A stretch of DNA of 64,000 bases from Hippophae tibetana. Lineage: Eukaryota; Streptophyta; Magnoliopsida; Rosales; Elaeagnaceae. Of this stretch, positions 1 to 12,612 are shown in pieces. The number at the start of each line of letters is the position of its first letter. Position 1 is the first letter of the stretch. The position numbers were made by a program, and so were the translations under genes. The stretch spans positions 15,627,001 to 15,691,000 of the forward strand of contig CM072807.1 of NCBI GenBank assembly GCA_037013495.1. Reading direction: 5' to 3'. The notes under the pieces are model-generated. The model saw nothing but the letters and a program-made list of their open reading frames with translations, did not search any database and had not been told where the DNA came from.

Positions 1-2126
1 TTAATACAAAAACTACAAGTGCCTGTGTGTGTTCTAGAATGAATTTAATAATGAATAATCCTAACTAGATGATTCAAAACATATGTTACTTAAATCAAAT
101 AAACTAGTAAATCCTAGAGCAAAAAGATCAATCACAAGTTAAATAAAAATTATTTCTTTAAAGATTAATAATCAAATCAAATAACTATGATATGACAAAA
201 ATAATTATTTTATCTAACAATTTAAGAACAAAAATAAAGAAGAAGCCATAAGAACATATTATTAAAATATCATAAAATAATTAGGCTTATTAATCAATCA
301 AACATAACCACTAATATTTGATAGATTAACTAAATAAAGAAGGCTAAAGAATTATGATATTATATTTGTAAAACAAGATAGAGAAATTAAGAAGATTAGA
401 ATAATGGTCTTGCGCGGTTGATTGAAACAATGAGCAATGAGCAATGAGTTTTATTTATAGGAAAAATTAAAACCCTTAATCCTATGTAATTGATAAATAT
501 TTTTTCTATTACAAATAGGATTAGTAATACTCATTAGTTAAGAAAAAAATTATTTAAAGAAGAGTTTTTTTTAAAATAGATTTTATGCTAAAGATTCTAG
601 CTATAATTTAGAGTATATCTTATCTAATATTTTAGCATATCTTATTTCATATTTTAGCACTAAAAATAATTTCAGATTTATAAGTACGTGTTATTAAATG
701 CATATATGTAATCTTATGTGTCGTAGTTATCAAAGATATACTTGAAGTATAATTATCTGAAACTCGAGAATTTGTTTGAATTTTCTTTATAGACTTGATA
801 ACAAGCCTAAAAATAAATTTACAAATAAATATTTTGTCCACGAAAATAACCAATACTCATAGTCCTTACAAAGTCCCCCCTTTGGCATTTTCGTGTGACA
901 AAACTTCTCTCTCACTACATAACACTTATAGGAATAAGATAAAATACAATGATTTTCTAGACTCCATAGTGGAACTATCATATGGTCTAGTGAATCCATC
1001 TTCGCTATAACTTGACAAGCTTGTAAGTAACTGAAAAGACATAGGCAAAGCAAACAACAAATTGGCTTGAAAGCCTCATTGTACATTTGTTTAGTTTACA
1101 TAAAAATAAGTGAACTGTAAAGAATTATCAATGTAGTGTGCATATCAATAAAGATTAATTAAGTATATTCTCCCCTATATTCATAACAAAATAAAAACAT
1201 GGAGGTAAAACACATTATTTTCTCCCCCTTTTTGACATACGAGAAGGAAAAAACATTAGACAAAGTAATGAAGCTAAACATGCCTCCTAAAGATATAGCA
1301 ATGTAAAATAAGAGTAATACAAAAGTGCAATGTGCTTTAAGCTTCCCCTAAGTTTTATGACTCTCTAACTTAGAAACTAATTAAGTCAAGTAGCTAACAC
1401 TCATAGTCCTTACAGTAATAATTATTATCCTATGAATAAAATAGAGTTATGTTACTCTTTCCTAATAAGTCAAATATTGGACATCATTTATATACAGATG
1501 CAAAAGGCTCACCATTGCCAAGAGTGCGTTAAGGTTTGAGCAAAGCTGAGACATAACAGTGTAACAAAAGGAGATGAACAAAATGGGAGACCATGATTGA
1601 CCCATTAAATTCAGGTATAATAATTATAACTTTAAGCTAATTAAGAATCTTGAATGTTTAAATATTTGCTCATATCAAGTCATAATACTGATAGATAGGA
1701 AAATGGAAATTTTTTTTAAATAAAAAAACAACTAGTTTCAAATGAAATTAAAGATAAAAGTCTAATTCTATTAGAAAATTTTGATAAGGGTTATTTCTAT
1801 CATTTAAACTAATATTTTAAAGATGAGGATTATGAAACTTGTTTCGAAAATTTTAACAGATTTAATACTTTGTTAGACATCTATACATATTATATTAAAG
1901 TTATCACAAACATCATATATCATCATATTTCAAGGATATTAAGAGACTATTTTAGTTAAAAATATCTAAGAATAGGAGAAGAAGAATTCAACAACTTAAT
2001 GTTTAGATACTATTTTTTTGAAGATTATAAGTACATTGTATGTACACATGAAAAATCTATTTGTATACTATGAATATGAAAAAATAATGTGCATTCAACA
2101 TATATGACTTATTAGGATAATATTTT
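1..2126. other. AT-rich spacer, possibly with old copia remnants
   Basis: No convincing gene. Positions 425-470 hold three tandem CAATGAG units and a reverse-strand TATAAATA-like box, as copia LTRs often do. Around 870-880 and 1222-1240 there are pyrimidine-rich CCCCC/TTT stretches (TCTCCCCCTTTTTGACAT at 1222) that resemble the polypurine segments of SIRE-type copia elements read on the - strand. A phrase ACTCATAGTCCTTACA occurs twice, near 855 and 1400. No reverse transcriptase or gag text is readable, so origin as a decayed - strand retroelement is only a guess. Confidence 0.3.
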
Positions 2127-2306
2127 ATGAATATCGAATCATTAGTATATAAATTAAAATTATTAGATTTAACAAATGAAAGAATAATTTTAAATTTTGA
2201 AAGACAATTAATAGATTTAAGATTAGAAATATGTTATCAACATAACGAAGAACATAATATACATTGCAATTGTAAGGAATATAGAAGAAAACTAGATTTA
2301 TACTAA
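2127..2306 (+). CDS. 59-aa AT-rich ORF of unknown origin
   Basis: A short frame opens with ATG at 2127 and ends at TAA 2304-2306. The peptide is charged and amphipathic, rich in Leu, Ile, Glu and Arg, with a Cys/His cluster near its end (CYQHNEEHNIHCNCKEY). The upstream 1780-2110 stretch is also protein-like in composition but is not open in one frame. No family is recognised. It could be the relic of an AT-rich foreign or mobile sequence, or chance in very AT-rich DNA. No promoter or splice context supports expression. Confidence 0.2.
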   Translation: MNIESLVYKLKLLDLTNERIILNFERQLIDLRLEICYQHNEEHNIHCNCKEYRRKLDLY

Positions 2307-2330
2307 CAAATAATAATTTTTTTGACAAAT

Positions 2331-3625
2331 TATTGCTTTCAATAAATAAATAAAGATTATCAATTATGTTAATATTAACCTCCGATTAAAAATTTAAAAA
2401 AATTATTTCGATCAGAAAAAATTGGTATCAAAACTAAAGAATAATACTATGAATAATAATGAATGAAAAATTAATACCATTAAAAATTAAGAACACTAAT
2501 GTTATTAACCATAAAAGTTAGAAACATTCTAAATATTTTTATAAATTTCAAATATATAAATAAAGATATGCTAAACCTAAGAATCATTTGAGATATTATC
2601 ACCCTTGAGTATATTGAACTTCTAGAAATTGAGTTTTAGTGATAGTTGAGTGAGTTCGAGTTGTTAAGAAAAATTCGGAATCACACGCCTAGGATGCCCG
2701 TCCGCAAATGTTTAACTTTTGGGAAAATGCAGCACCTGTACAATTTCATTTAGGCCCAGAGGATAACCCTTTAATGGCCCAAGGTAAAATAGGCCCATGA
2801 TTTTAAATAGGACAACACAAAAATTCGGATTATATAATAATATCTCTTTTCATTCTTATTATTAATTTTTTTTAATTTATTACCTATATTTATTAAATAA
2901 TTTAAATTAAATATTTTAATTTATAAAATAGTTTTAAATAGTACCATAATTCAGAAAATAATTTTATATAATACCATAATTTATAAAATAATTTTAATTT
3001 ATTACCTTATTTTATAAAATTATTACCTATTATTTTTCATAATTATTAATGTTGAAACTATTTAACGAACATAGATATTCAATTAAAACTTTTAATAACA
3101 TAGACAAAAAATGATATAAGTTTTAAACTTAGGTATCACTATTATGAGGTATTAGTTATTACTCTTGTAGTATATATATTTCTCACCAATCAAATTATTT
3201 TTTCTCTTAATTTTTTATTAAATATTTTTTTAAAGAAAAATTTAGACGAATTTTATTTACTTAAAATAATACATTATCATATATTTTATGAAAAATAAAT
3301 ACTGACTCATTCTAATAATCGATACCAAAAATTCGAAACCAAGGATCCTATGACTTCATTTTCTTTTTGTAATAAACCATTTGAGTACAACATTTGGTTT
3401 TAATTTATATAATATAAACCATTTAGTTGTTTGAAATGATTACTTCAGTTGACTTATTTCAATGGTGTATTAAAAGTTTTTTAAATAAAACATAAGACAA
3501 ATATTTTTTTAAAAAAAGTTAAGTTACATATGATGTTTCTTTTAAAAAAGTGACTTTCGATGTATTAATCAAAAATAAGTAAACTCAAGTACAATTTTGC
3601 ATTAACTAATTGATTTTTATGTTAT
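2331..3625. other. AT-rich intergenic sequence
   Basis: No coding, RNA or repeat structure stands out. A slightly GC-richer patch at 2685-2805 contains short pyrimidine/purine words (GGCCCA repeated three times) of the kind seen in plant promoters, but no gene follows it. Confidence 0.5.
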
Positions 3626-4536
3626 GTTTGGTTGAAGGGAATGAGAAAGAATTAAAATTAATTCCTTCCATTTGTGTGTTTAATCGAGTTGAAAAATTAG
3701 TCACGAATGAAATCGATTCCTAAAGAAGAAGGAATCATAATTCCTTCTTCCCCTTTAAGAATCATGATTACATTCTCATCTCAAATTTTTGTTTTCAATT
3801 TTACCCCCACCCCAAATATAACCCTAAACTCAAATCCTAAAACCCAAAATCCAAAATCCTAAAACCCAAAATCCCAAATCCCAAAACCATAAACCATAAA
3901 CCCTAAATCCCAAAACCACAAACCCTAAACCCTAAATCCCAAATCCCAAAACCCAAAATCCTAAAACCTTAAACCCTAAACCCTAAACCCCAAAACCTTA
4001 AACCTAAAACCCTAAATCCTAAAAACCTAAACCCTAAATCCTAAATTCTAAAAACCTAAACCCTAAACCCTAAACCCCAAATCCCTAAATCTTAAACCCC
4101 AAATCCTAAAACCCTAAATCCTAAATCCCAAATCCTAAAATCTATTTAAAAAAAAATAATAATTTTAACCCTAAACCTTAACCCACAAATATAACCCTAA
4201 ATCCTAAACCCTAAATCCCTAAATCTCAAACCTCAAACCTCAAAACCCTAAACCCTTTTTAAAAAAATTAATTTTAATAATATATTTTCTTTTTAAGTAA
4301 TAATTATTTAGAAAAATAATGATTTCAATAATGTATTTTGTCTAACGAAAAAATAATAATTAAATGATATTATTTAAACTTTACTAAAAATAAGGGTATT
4401 AAATTTTTCCATTCCATTCTAGTGACAAACTAAATACTATAATACTCATTTTTTCATTGATTCTAGTAGTCAAACCAAACAATATTGTTTCCTTTTCATT
4501 TTGATTTTGATTTTGATTTCATTCTTTGAACCAAAC
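3626..4536. mobile_element. Non-autonomous TIR element with telomere-like core (copy 1)
   Basis: The left end reads GTTTGGTTGAAGGGAATG and the right end, reverse-complemented, reads GTTTGGTTCAAAGAATG, giving imperfect terminal inverted repeats of about 17 bp. Between them sits a core (about 3825-4255) of degenerate CCCTAAA telomere-type units, followed by an AT-rich segment (about 4270-4410). A related element at 20866-21754 shares the AT-rich segment and overall layout. There is no transposase frame, so this is a MITE-like derivative. The GTTTGGTT terminus resembles PIF/Harbinger-type or similar MITEs, but a target-site duplication could not be fixed. Confidence 0.6.
3825..4255 (+). repeat. 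Interstitial telomere-like (CCCTAAA) repeat
   Basis: About 430 bp of degenerate CCCTAAA/CCCTAAAT/CCCAAAAT heptamer-octamer units, including perfect runs such as CCCTAAACCCTAAACCC. It lies inside the TIR element rather than at a chromosome end. The units are heavily diverged, so this is an old or copied array, not an active telomere. Confidence 0.8.
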
Positions 4537-5146
4537 CTCACTTTAATACATTAATTAAAAGTAAATTGACTTAAATTCTTGGTTGGGAAAGAAATGAACT
4601 TAGAATGCATTCCCCTCTAAAAAAAAATGTACGTGAATCCCTATCTCCTACAAAAAGTAATTTTAAATTCTATCAAGTTAATTATCTAAATCTTTAATAA
4701 GTGAATCCTATTTCTCTTAGTAAAATATTTTTTTAAAAAAAGTAATATTTTTTATAATACGGTTAAAAATAACATTAAAAACTAAAAAATGCTTTTATTA
4801 TTTTTTATTCTCACATAAAAATAATTTTTCTTTATTAAAAATATTTTGTTTCTCTTAAATTTAAATTTAAAAAATTTTATGATTAAAAATAAAATTTATA
4901 ATGTTTATATTTATAAATACTTGAATAAAATAACATGAAAGATCGAGATGATAAAGAGAGATTAAGTGGAGAGATTATGACTTAGATTTCGATAAAAAAA
5001 GAAAAATAATTTTTTAATGTAATGAAGTATTTTGTTTTTATTTTATATAAAAATTAATGAATTAAATTAAATAATGTATCTTTTAGTCTGTTAGATTAAA
5101 AGTGTTATAATTTGATCCATTGTTTTAAAAAATAAGTTAATTAAAA

Positions 5147-5184
<38 letters not shown>

Positions 5185-5800
5185 ATTTTTTTATGAAATA
5201 TTAATATTTTGATTTAAAAAATTAAAATCATATAGTTTATTATTAATTAAATAACATTACTTATAATTTAAAAGATTTAATTAGTCAATTATATAAATAA
5301 CTCAAACTAATGAATATCTAAAATATTTTTTTTTAAATAGTATTTTAATATAAAAAGTATTAAAATAATATAATTTATAATTTAGTTAATCAATACACCC
5401 GAACTATCTCATTTAAATTACTTCTATGGAACTTTTTCCTAAATTAAAAGAAAGATAACCGCCAAGAAACTTGTGATTAAATGTCACATATAAGATAACG
5501 AAGTGCGACCCCTTTATTTTCTACTTCAAAAGCAAATTGGGATGGGCAGTAATCGGAGGGAGCTAACGACGTAACGTAAAATAAAAGGTCGGGAAAACTG
5601 AAGATACGACGCCGGAGCTGAGAGCTCGTTCTCATTTAAATAGTTACGTAGCACATAATATGGTACCTTCTCCTTTTTTATTTCAAAGAAAATATTTGAT
5701 GCTAGTTCATAATAGATGGTTCGTGTTTGTTTACTCCAAAATTCCAAATGTTTTGTGAATTAGAGATCACTCACCAACTGTTTGACAAAATACCGAGAAG
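4537..5800. other. AT-rich spacer upstream of FANCL
   Basis: No gene seen. It contains a perfect (AT)16 microsatellite at 5151-5182. The last few hundred bases (about 5400-5800) are less AT-rich and probably hold the FANCL promoter, though no single TATA box can be assigned. Confidence 0.5.
5151..5182. repeat. (AT)16 microsatellite
   Basis: Thirty-two bases of uninterrupted AT dinucleotide, directly visible. Confidence 0.95.
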
Positions 5801-5968
5801 GATTGCCATCTCTCTAGGCTTATTTATACAAATATCTGAAATTGCTTCACTCGTATTTCACAGAAAATGATAAGGAAAGTAATATCATTCTACCATTACT
5901 GAGCTTCACTTCATGTGTTTGGAACTATGGATTCATAGAAATTAAATTTTATACAAGAAGATTCTGGC

Positions 5969-8900
5969 ATGGACAGACAGAAACGTACAATTTGCATTTG
6001 TGTATGTATGAATCATTGTGTTTGTTTGTGTGTGGAGTTATAGTCAAACATTTTTTTTTAATAATGTAGGAGTCCTCTGAGCAGATTAGGTGCAAAGACC
6101 TGGCTAAATCATCTTCCTTTTACCGCACAGTGTACTCAGAGGTATAATTTTTCATCATTCTCCTTGAAATTTGAACGATTGGAACTCTCTATTTCCGGAA
6201 TCCATTCTATAATTTCCATATCTATGTTTTTATTTGAAGTTTCTGCTGTGGAAGAAGTGGACGACCAAGGCCCTAGCATCATGATCTAGGTTACATCTAC
6301 TTAATGCCTTGCTGTGTTGGATGCCTTATCATGGTTTTCCTGAAATATCAGGAAGCTAAAGTTCCATTCGTAATACCGTGATACACTTGTCAAATCGATC
6401 CTGTAATACAGAAATAATATAAATTAAAGGAATATATTACTTGCCGACTTAAATCTTCATCTGAAAATTCAGACCTAGCATTTTGTTATTCGAATTGTGT
6501 TGTCTCATTCATCATAAAAAAATACAGGACTAATATTTCATGACTGGGAAATTTTTTGATGTTTAAGAAACTTCATGTTTGAGACTTGAGAGCAATGAGT
6601 GGGCACAACTCATATTTTGATAAAGAAAGACTCGAGAAGTGTCAAAAAGTGTAGAATATAACCGTGTTGGTTTGTCAAGAATAAACACATTAGAAAGTAC
6701 TTATCATTTCCATTGCTTTGTTAACCACATTTTTGAATTAGAGATGTGCTGGTGGAGGCTATGATCCGGTTTGAGTGATCCTCATCTTCTATATTCTTTA
6801 ATCCACCCCTTTTTATTTGTTTTTCTACCAATAAGTGTGAATGGTTAGAGTTATGGGTGTAAGAACCTATAATTAATCAGTAAGCGTTAATTGGAAGGTT
6901 CAGGTTGCAGAAGATTTGAGTTTCAGATTCTGAAATGGACTTGTTGACGCAATTTTTTCTTAAATTTCTCATATGAACCAATGCCTGAGAATAATAATGT
7001 TAAATATACTACTGATACTCATTTTCACGGTCTTCTCAAAATAAATAATGAAATGTCTGAGATATTTACTTACTCCATTAAATCTGCAAGATGAATCATC
7101 ATTGTTTTAATTAGCATCATATTCATTTGGTGGATTACTGCTAATTCTGTCTTCTGCTTGGATCCTTTAGTTTTTTTTATCATATATTTGCAGATAGAAG
7201 AGGTTGGATGGGAGTATCTGGTGAGATTGGGTGCAGAACTGACATTTCTTAGCTTCCGAATCCTGTAAGATATTATAGTTTATGACGATCCAACGGGCAT
7301 CACATGCACGATTGAAGAATAATATATGCCTTTTCTTTTGGGTCCTTTAATACTTTGAAGTTAGCATGAAAAAAATTAATTGCTACATACCATCCATGCC
7401 ATATTAGGGGAAGCTGTAGTCAAAATTATTCTTTTGAAAGCATATTTTATGCCTGAAACAGAAACTCTTTAGAATTATGGATGTTTATATCCTAAGGTTT
7501 ACTAATTATACTGTGTTCCTCAAGTTTTTAAACACCCTGATGTCTTGTTGTATAAAAATCTTCTGATCTATCTAACGCCATTGAACTATTGTTTTAGAAT
7601 ATTACTTCTTTCATTACACAAGAAAATTTCTTCTTGCTGGTGTTTTTGTTTTCCTTTTCTTTATTCATTCGTGGAGAATAGGACTCAATTTGTGTTGCAT
7701 TTTTTTCAGAGATAAGCAGGGGAGAGTTCATGTTCTGGAAATTCAATTTGATAAAACCTATCCTAGATGTCTACCATCTGTTTCAGCAGTAAGTATTCTA
7801 ATATATATGTTAAATGAAGTTTATGTTCAATGTCCAATGAGGAGGATAATTTCTTCCACAGGATGTCCCATACATGTTTGATTTAGAATGGTCAATACAC
7901 TCAAGGTTGAAAGATGTCGTTCAGCAGTTCCAAGAGGTATCTATTGCAGGTTTTCTGTAAAAAAGTTTTATGTTGTACTCCTAATGAGGTTTTGTACTCT
8001 GCATAAATCCCAACAAATTTTTACCAAGTCCTATCTTTACTAAAAGCTCCCAACGAATTTTTGTACTCAGCATCTGGAGAAGCTTCAGGAATTGTGGTCT
8101 ATTTTGGATGACATTGACAAATCTCTTTGGGTTGGTAATCAAAAGTCTTCTGCAATTTCCTATCGCCATATTAATATAGGTGAGCTGCTTTGTTGATTAT
8201 TGAAATACTAACAGTGCATTTGACCTGCTGTTTGCTTTTTTTTAAACATTTGAATTTTTATTTTCCAGGAAAGGATTGCTTCATAATGCTATCTCTAAGT
8301 TCCATTGATCCTAAATCTTTACCAGAGTAAGATTTCATCTCAATTAGTTAATAGGGTATCTTTTGGCTCTGCTTTCACTGTTTTGAATATTGTTGCATCA
8401 GGATTCGTTTCATGGGTTCAGGGCCGAATGTGAACTTGTTGAGAAAGAACTGGCAAAGGAATAGCAAACAATGGTACTTATATAATTAGTTATATTATTT
8501 CTATTTTCGTGACACTACGAAGGTGTATGTGTTGGGAAGCAACATGGACTAAGATCTATATAAATCGTACATCTTTGTTCCCTTATAAAATTGTTAAATG
8601 ATAGCAAGTATATGCAAGTGCACATGTTTATTTTGATTCAACGTCCTCTCATTCATTGCACAGGATCAGGGAAAAACCAGTTTCAGAAAATCTTGCATGT
8701 CTTCTGGAAACCCAATTGCCTATGCCCCCAGATGTCCAGAAGATTGACCAGCTAGTTGAATGTGGAATTTGTTATGCTCATAGTCTTCCAGTTGGTAATG
8801 TTATGCAGATGAATTTAGACTTTTACACACTTCATCTTTGGTTGACTTTGCAATTTTTATGTAGATGATGAGCTTGGAAGTAAGAGTGGAAGTGGTACTG

Positions 8901-9715
8901 ACTACGTGTGTGATAACATTAGTTGCAAAAGGGCTTTCCATAGTATTTGTCTTGAGGATTGGCTGCGCTCCATTACCATAACAAGGCAGTATGTTAAATT
9001 TCTAGCTTCCATCTTAATGGGTTTTTTTTTGGCATCTCAGTGCTTTAGTTTCCTTTTGCTACAATTGACTTACACATGCAAGTTGTTGACACTCGCTAGA
9101 TACTTCTTGATTAAAGCAGCTTCTTGCAAGTTAAGTTAACGTATCAATTAGGATATATTTGGACAACCGTCCTTTGAATATGATGATATGCACCGAGTTT
9201 TTACTCACACTGTTGTCTCTGTTATACAGTAAAAGGGGACTGATTCCATCCAGCAAGATAAAATTGATGACCTGTGTTGCTATTTTGCTTTTGCGACGTG
9301 GGTGATAGTGCAATGTTATCGCTGATAGATTTTCCTCTTTTTCTTGTGGAGCTCTAGACCTAAAATATTATTATAGCTGATCTAATCTGGTCCTTGTTAT
9401 TTCTTATTCATCAATTAACATTCCCTCACAACTTTTTTGTGGTAAAACATTGGCATCTTTGTACTCAAATCAAAAACTTGCTCAAATTTTTTACTGACAT
9501 GGGAACCACTTATGGAATGTTAAAAATTTGCGCATCATCCATAATTTATAACCAGAGCTATAGTGGCTGACATAGGAAGTTAGGCATCCATTTCTAGGGT
9601 TTTTGCTTACATTTTCTGCTTGTTCTTGCATTACAGGTCATTTGACGTTTTCTTTGGAAATTGTCCATACTGTTCTGAGCCAGTTGCTGTAAAAATCAAC
9701 AACTCCAAGCACTAA
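5969..9715 (+). CDS. FANCL: FANCL, Fanconi anaemia E3 ubiquitin ligase
   Basis: FANCL is the RING-type E3 that monoubiquitinates FANCD2/FANCI in nuclear interstrand-crosslink repair. Exons read by splice signals and frame continuity: 6070-6141, 7194-7264, 7710-7788, 7862-7936, 8071-8179, 8269-8326, 8402-8473, 8664-8794, 8865-8988, 9637-9715. They encode 289 aa. A likely first exon at 5969-6001 (starting MDRQKRTICIC) would give about 300 aa, close to plant FANCL length, but it is tentative: an in-frame stop directly precedes 6070, so an upstream exon must exist, and the 68-nt intron is short. The middle is the RWD-like substrate- and E2-binding region (DVPYMFDLEWSIHSRLKD). The last 75 residues are the C4HC3 PHD/RING-like domain: CGIC, then VCDNISC, FHSIC, and finally NCPYC before the stop. 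The LEDWLRSITITRQSFDVFFG stretch is typical of FANCL. No breaks were seen; codons are continuous across every junction. Confidence 0.92.
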
Positions 9716-10259
9716 CAGTCCACATTTACCTTCTCATTGGACCTTTAGATTCTCTTATTATATAGGCTAACATACTTGACGGTTTTTCTAGGGGTGAACT
9801 CCTATATGTATTTTGAGATATCAGCACCTCAACTTGTAAGTTGCTATTATGCTAATGTGTTATATGGATCAAAACTTTTAGTCTGCCATTGCAGCTACTA
9901 CTCAAACAATTATGTGGGTCTTGTTACAATCTTTACAGCTTTTGTTTTAGAAGTTTATCTTGAGCAATTTTTCGTTACTTCGGAAGTTAATCTTAAGTTG
10001 GAGCCCCAACCAATATTTTTTTTGGGGTCAGAAATGAGAAATTTTCATTTCAAAGTATTAGACACCATTACAAACACCTCAAACCATCTTGTCGAGGCCA
10101 ATACAAGCAATCTAAGCACTACACCCTATCTCGAGCAATATTGTTGCTTGAAGGAGAGTTTTTAACCAGCAGCCCTAATTGCTGTTTCTAGGAATGCTAC
10201 TGTCTAGCAACATTCATTTTACCAAAATAGCATAAGATCATGCTAGCATACATTCAAAC
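9716..10259. other. FANCL 3' flank
   Basis: It likely includes the FANCL 3' untranslated region. A frame from 9776 to 10165 on the + strand is open for 129 codons but has no recognised domain and no splice link to FANCL; it is judged non-coding. Confidence 0.5.
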
Positions 10260-11165
10260 TCAGGTCATACTATTTAATAAAATTATACACAAACTAGAAA
10301 CAAAAGTACATGGTCTATATTCAGAGAAACCTCAAAAAAAAAAAAAAAATCAATCCTCAGGCAAGGCAACATATTGTCACCATGACTCGCGCTCATGTGA
10401 ATAGCCACTGCATTAGTCACAACACTCAGGTTGCACACTTTTTTACCACCACAAGTAGGTTGTTGCTTGGCAATCATAGTCTCAGTTCTTCTAGCTTGAA
10501 CAAACTCATACATGGTGTCGTTACGTCCTTTAGACTAACCATAACAAAACTCACTAGTTGAAGTCAAGCTCTGTTGCACAGAGCTACTCTTCACCCGACA
10601 ACACCACTCACATTGATACACTATGGTTTTAGGACAGATAGTTGTACATGAAACAGAACCCCAAAGTTTTTGCATACTTCGAATCACAAATTTGACATGG
10701 TCAGAAAAAGGCAACACCACTTACAATGCCTGGTCAGAAAAAGGCAATCCAGAGAAGGTCTAAAAAATATAAAAACGGACCTTGTCTAATAGGCAATGCC
10801 TGATCACAATGAAAGCAAGAGCATAACAATCCAAATCAATTCTCAGAAATAGCGATCAGAGTAGGTCAGAAGCTGAGAAGACGAGAATTGCAAAATTGCA
10901 AAAAACTGTGCTATCACTCTTTCTCGCAAAGCCTACAATGCCATAGATGGACCACGAATAGAATCAGAGTCTAGATGAGATGAATCGCAAAGGCATTTCC
11001 CTAGAATTGAATAGAAAATAGAGTAGAGATGAACCAGCAGGGTAGAAAATTGATGAAATCGGCAAGAATTAGAGAAGATTTTTGGAAGGAAAAAAAAAGA
11101 AAAAAAAGAAAACCCTAATGGAGCTTCTGTTCCCTTTGTTGATCAGTATTCTTATGGAATGGAGA
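10260..11165 (-). other. Transcript-like minus-strand region, no clear protein
   Basis: Read on the - strand, the stretch begins with AGGGTTTTC followed by a pyrimidine-rich leader (about 11070-11125), as in many plant 5' UTRs. It then runs through GC-moderate sequence with short open frames (60-76 aa) and ends in an AT-rich segment. A 24-bp block containing GGTCAGAAAAAGGCAA is repeated near 10697 and 10731. A run of 14-15 A (reverse-strand T) sits near 10335. This could be a non-coding transcript, a decayed gene start, or retroposed cDNA. No protein family is recognised. Confidence 0.25.
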
Positions 11166-11472
11166 TACTATTAGACTCACGTACTTGAGAAAAGAAAATA
11201 TGAAAAACAATTGAAGTGGTATATACTCTACCTATATATTTACGCAGGTATTGTTTTTTACACATGAACCTTGCCATTTGCGAGGTAGACCCTTTCGTTG
11301 AAACTTTTTTTTTTTTTACTGGTCTCACCTAATTTCTAAGACCTCAGTCAAGACTTCCTTCAAAAACTTAGGCTGTATGCCAATAGAGTAATGATAAATG
11401 AGTACGAAGACAAGTTCTAAATAACAAATTTAAATGCTTGGTTAAGAAAAATATGTTGCTCCACTTCACAGG

Positions 11473-11640
11473 ATGGTCCCCGGCCCCATTTATGATGTTA
11501 AGTCAAACAAGTTGAGAACTTGGCCGGGTCCATGCCTTTTAATACCTGTTACATGGGTGGTTGAGTTTGGTGTCAGTAGTAAAGCAGCTTATCGTATAGT
11601 TCCTATTCTATCGGATGTCGACCAAGCTGAAGATGGGTAG
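11473..11640 (+). pseudogene. Exon-like 55-aa frame of unknown family
   Basis: The frame opens MVPGPIYDVKSNKLRTWPG and ends at TAG 11638-11640. It is preceded by a good splice-acceptor context (CTTCACAG) and has gene-like base composition. No continuing exon was found on either side, so it may be an orphan exon of a lost gene. The protein family is not recognised. Confidence 0.25.
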
Positions 11641-12612
11641 TATACAAGGATAAATAACTTTAGGAATACGCATGGAAAGGGTTTTGATCTTCAACTTTTC
11701 TGAAGATGAAAACAAATTGTCTTATTAGCTCCCGGCTTTGACATGACTTATAGTCTCTAGTTGTTAGTGCCATATGGATATAAGAAGCTGTCTCACAATT
11801 TTCATCAAAACTCTTGAACCACTTGAAATAGCTATGTGTTTCTTGTGGCAATATTAGAACCCCTTGGTATCATTCATGATTGTTAGGAATTGGGAATAGC
11901 TTTTTACTTGCTGTTAATTGTTTATAATACTATTACTGAAACAATAAATTTGGAATTCGATGGTTTCCTAACTTACATATACACACACACTCTTAAAAGC
12001 ATTATTATTATGCATCAATTCTTTAGGAGAGAGATTTAGATTGAATGTATATATTTCTGTGTCACACGTGCATACAACCATCAAAATTGACCACTCACAA
12101 TCAAGATTCAAGAATTTGTTTATAATAATTGTAGGGCCTTGTGCCCTAAATTGAACCAGGTTTTCTACAAGACCCATACTGATTATTACATATAAAAACA
12201 AGCCATTTTCCACAATAATTAAAGCAAGAAAGAGCAAAGAAACGAAATAATCGAACTTGTTTCATAAAGCTATTACTTTGATAATTGGTCTCTGCTGAAA
12301 ACGCTACCTGAACTCATTGTTCTTTGGCTTGTTTGATAGCAATGATATTTTTGGTTCCCCTTTGGAAACTAGCATATAGAATAGTGGAAAAGCATCATTA
12401 TTACAATCATTGAGGGACTTTTATTGGCACAAATGATACAAGTTGGGTACAAATACACAAGGCTTAGAAAATGACATTAAGCTTAATCCACATCTAAACA
12501 AAATAACAAGATAATTCCATCTATACCCTTTATCTTAAAACAGTAGTATATCATTTATAATTGCATAACTTGAATTTATACACCATCAAACGAGTGATTT
12601 AAAAGCTAACTC
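11641..12612. other. Intergenic region, 3' side of XTH
   Basis: Contains the likely XTH 3' untranslated region (AT-rich, about 12450-12612, on the - strand). No other gene-like structure; open frames at 11660-11851 and 11968-12237 have no recognisable features. Confidence 0.5.

Noticed and set aside
3825-4255. A true telomere or chromosome-fusion scar
   Set aside because: The units are degenerate, mixed with CCCAAA-type words and bracketed by inverted repeats shared with a second copy, so a mobile element is the simpler reading.
9776-10165. 129-codon + strand frame after FANCL
   Set aside because: No domain, no splice link, no Kozak-like context; the composition is that of a 3' flank.
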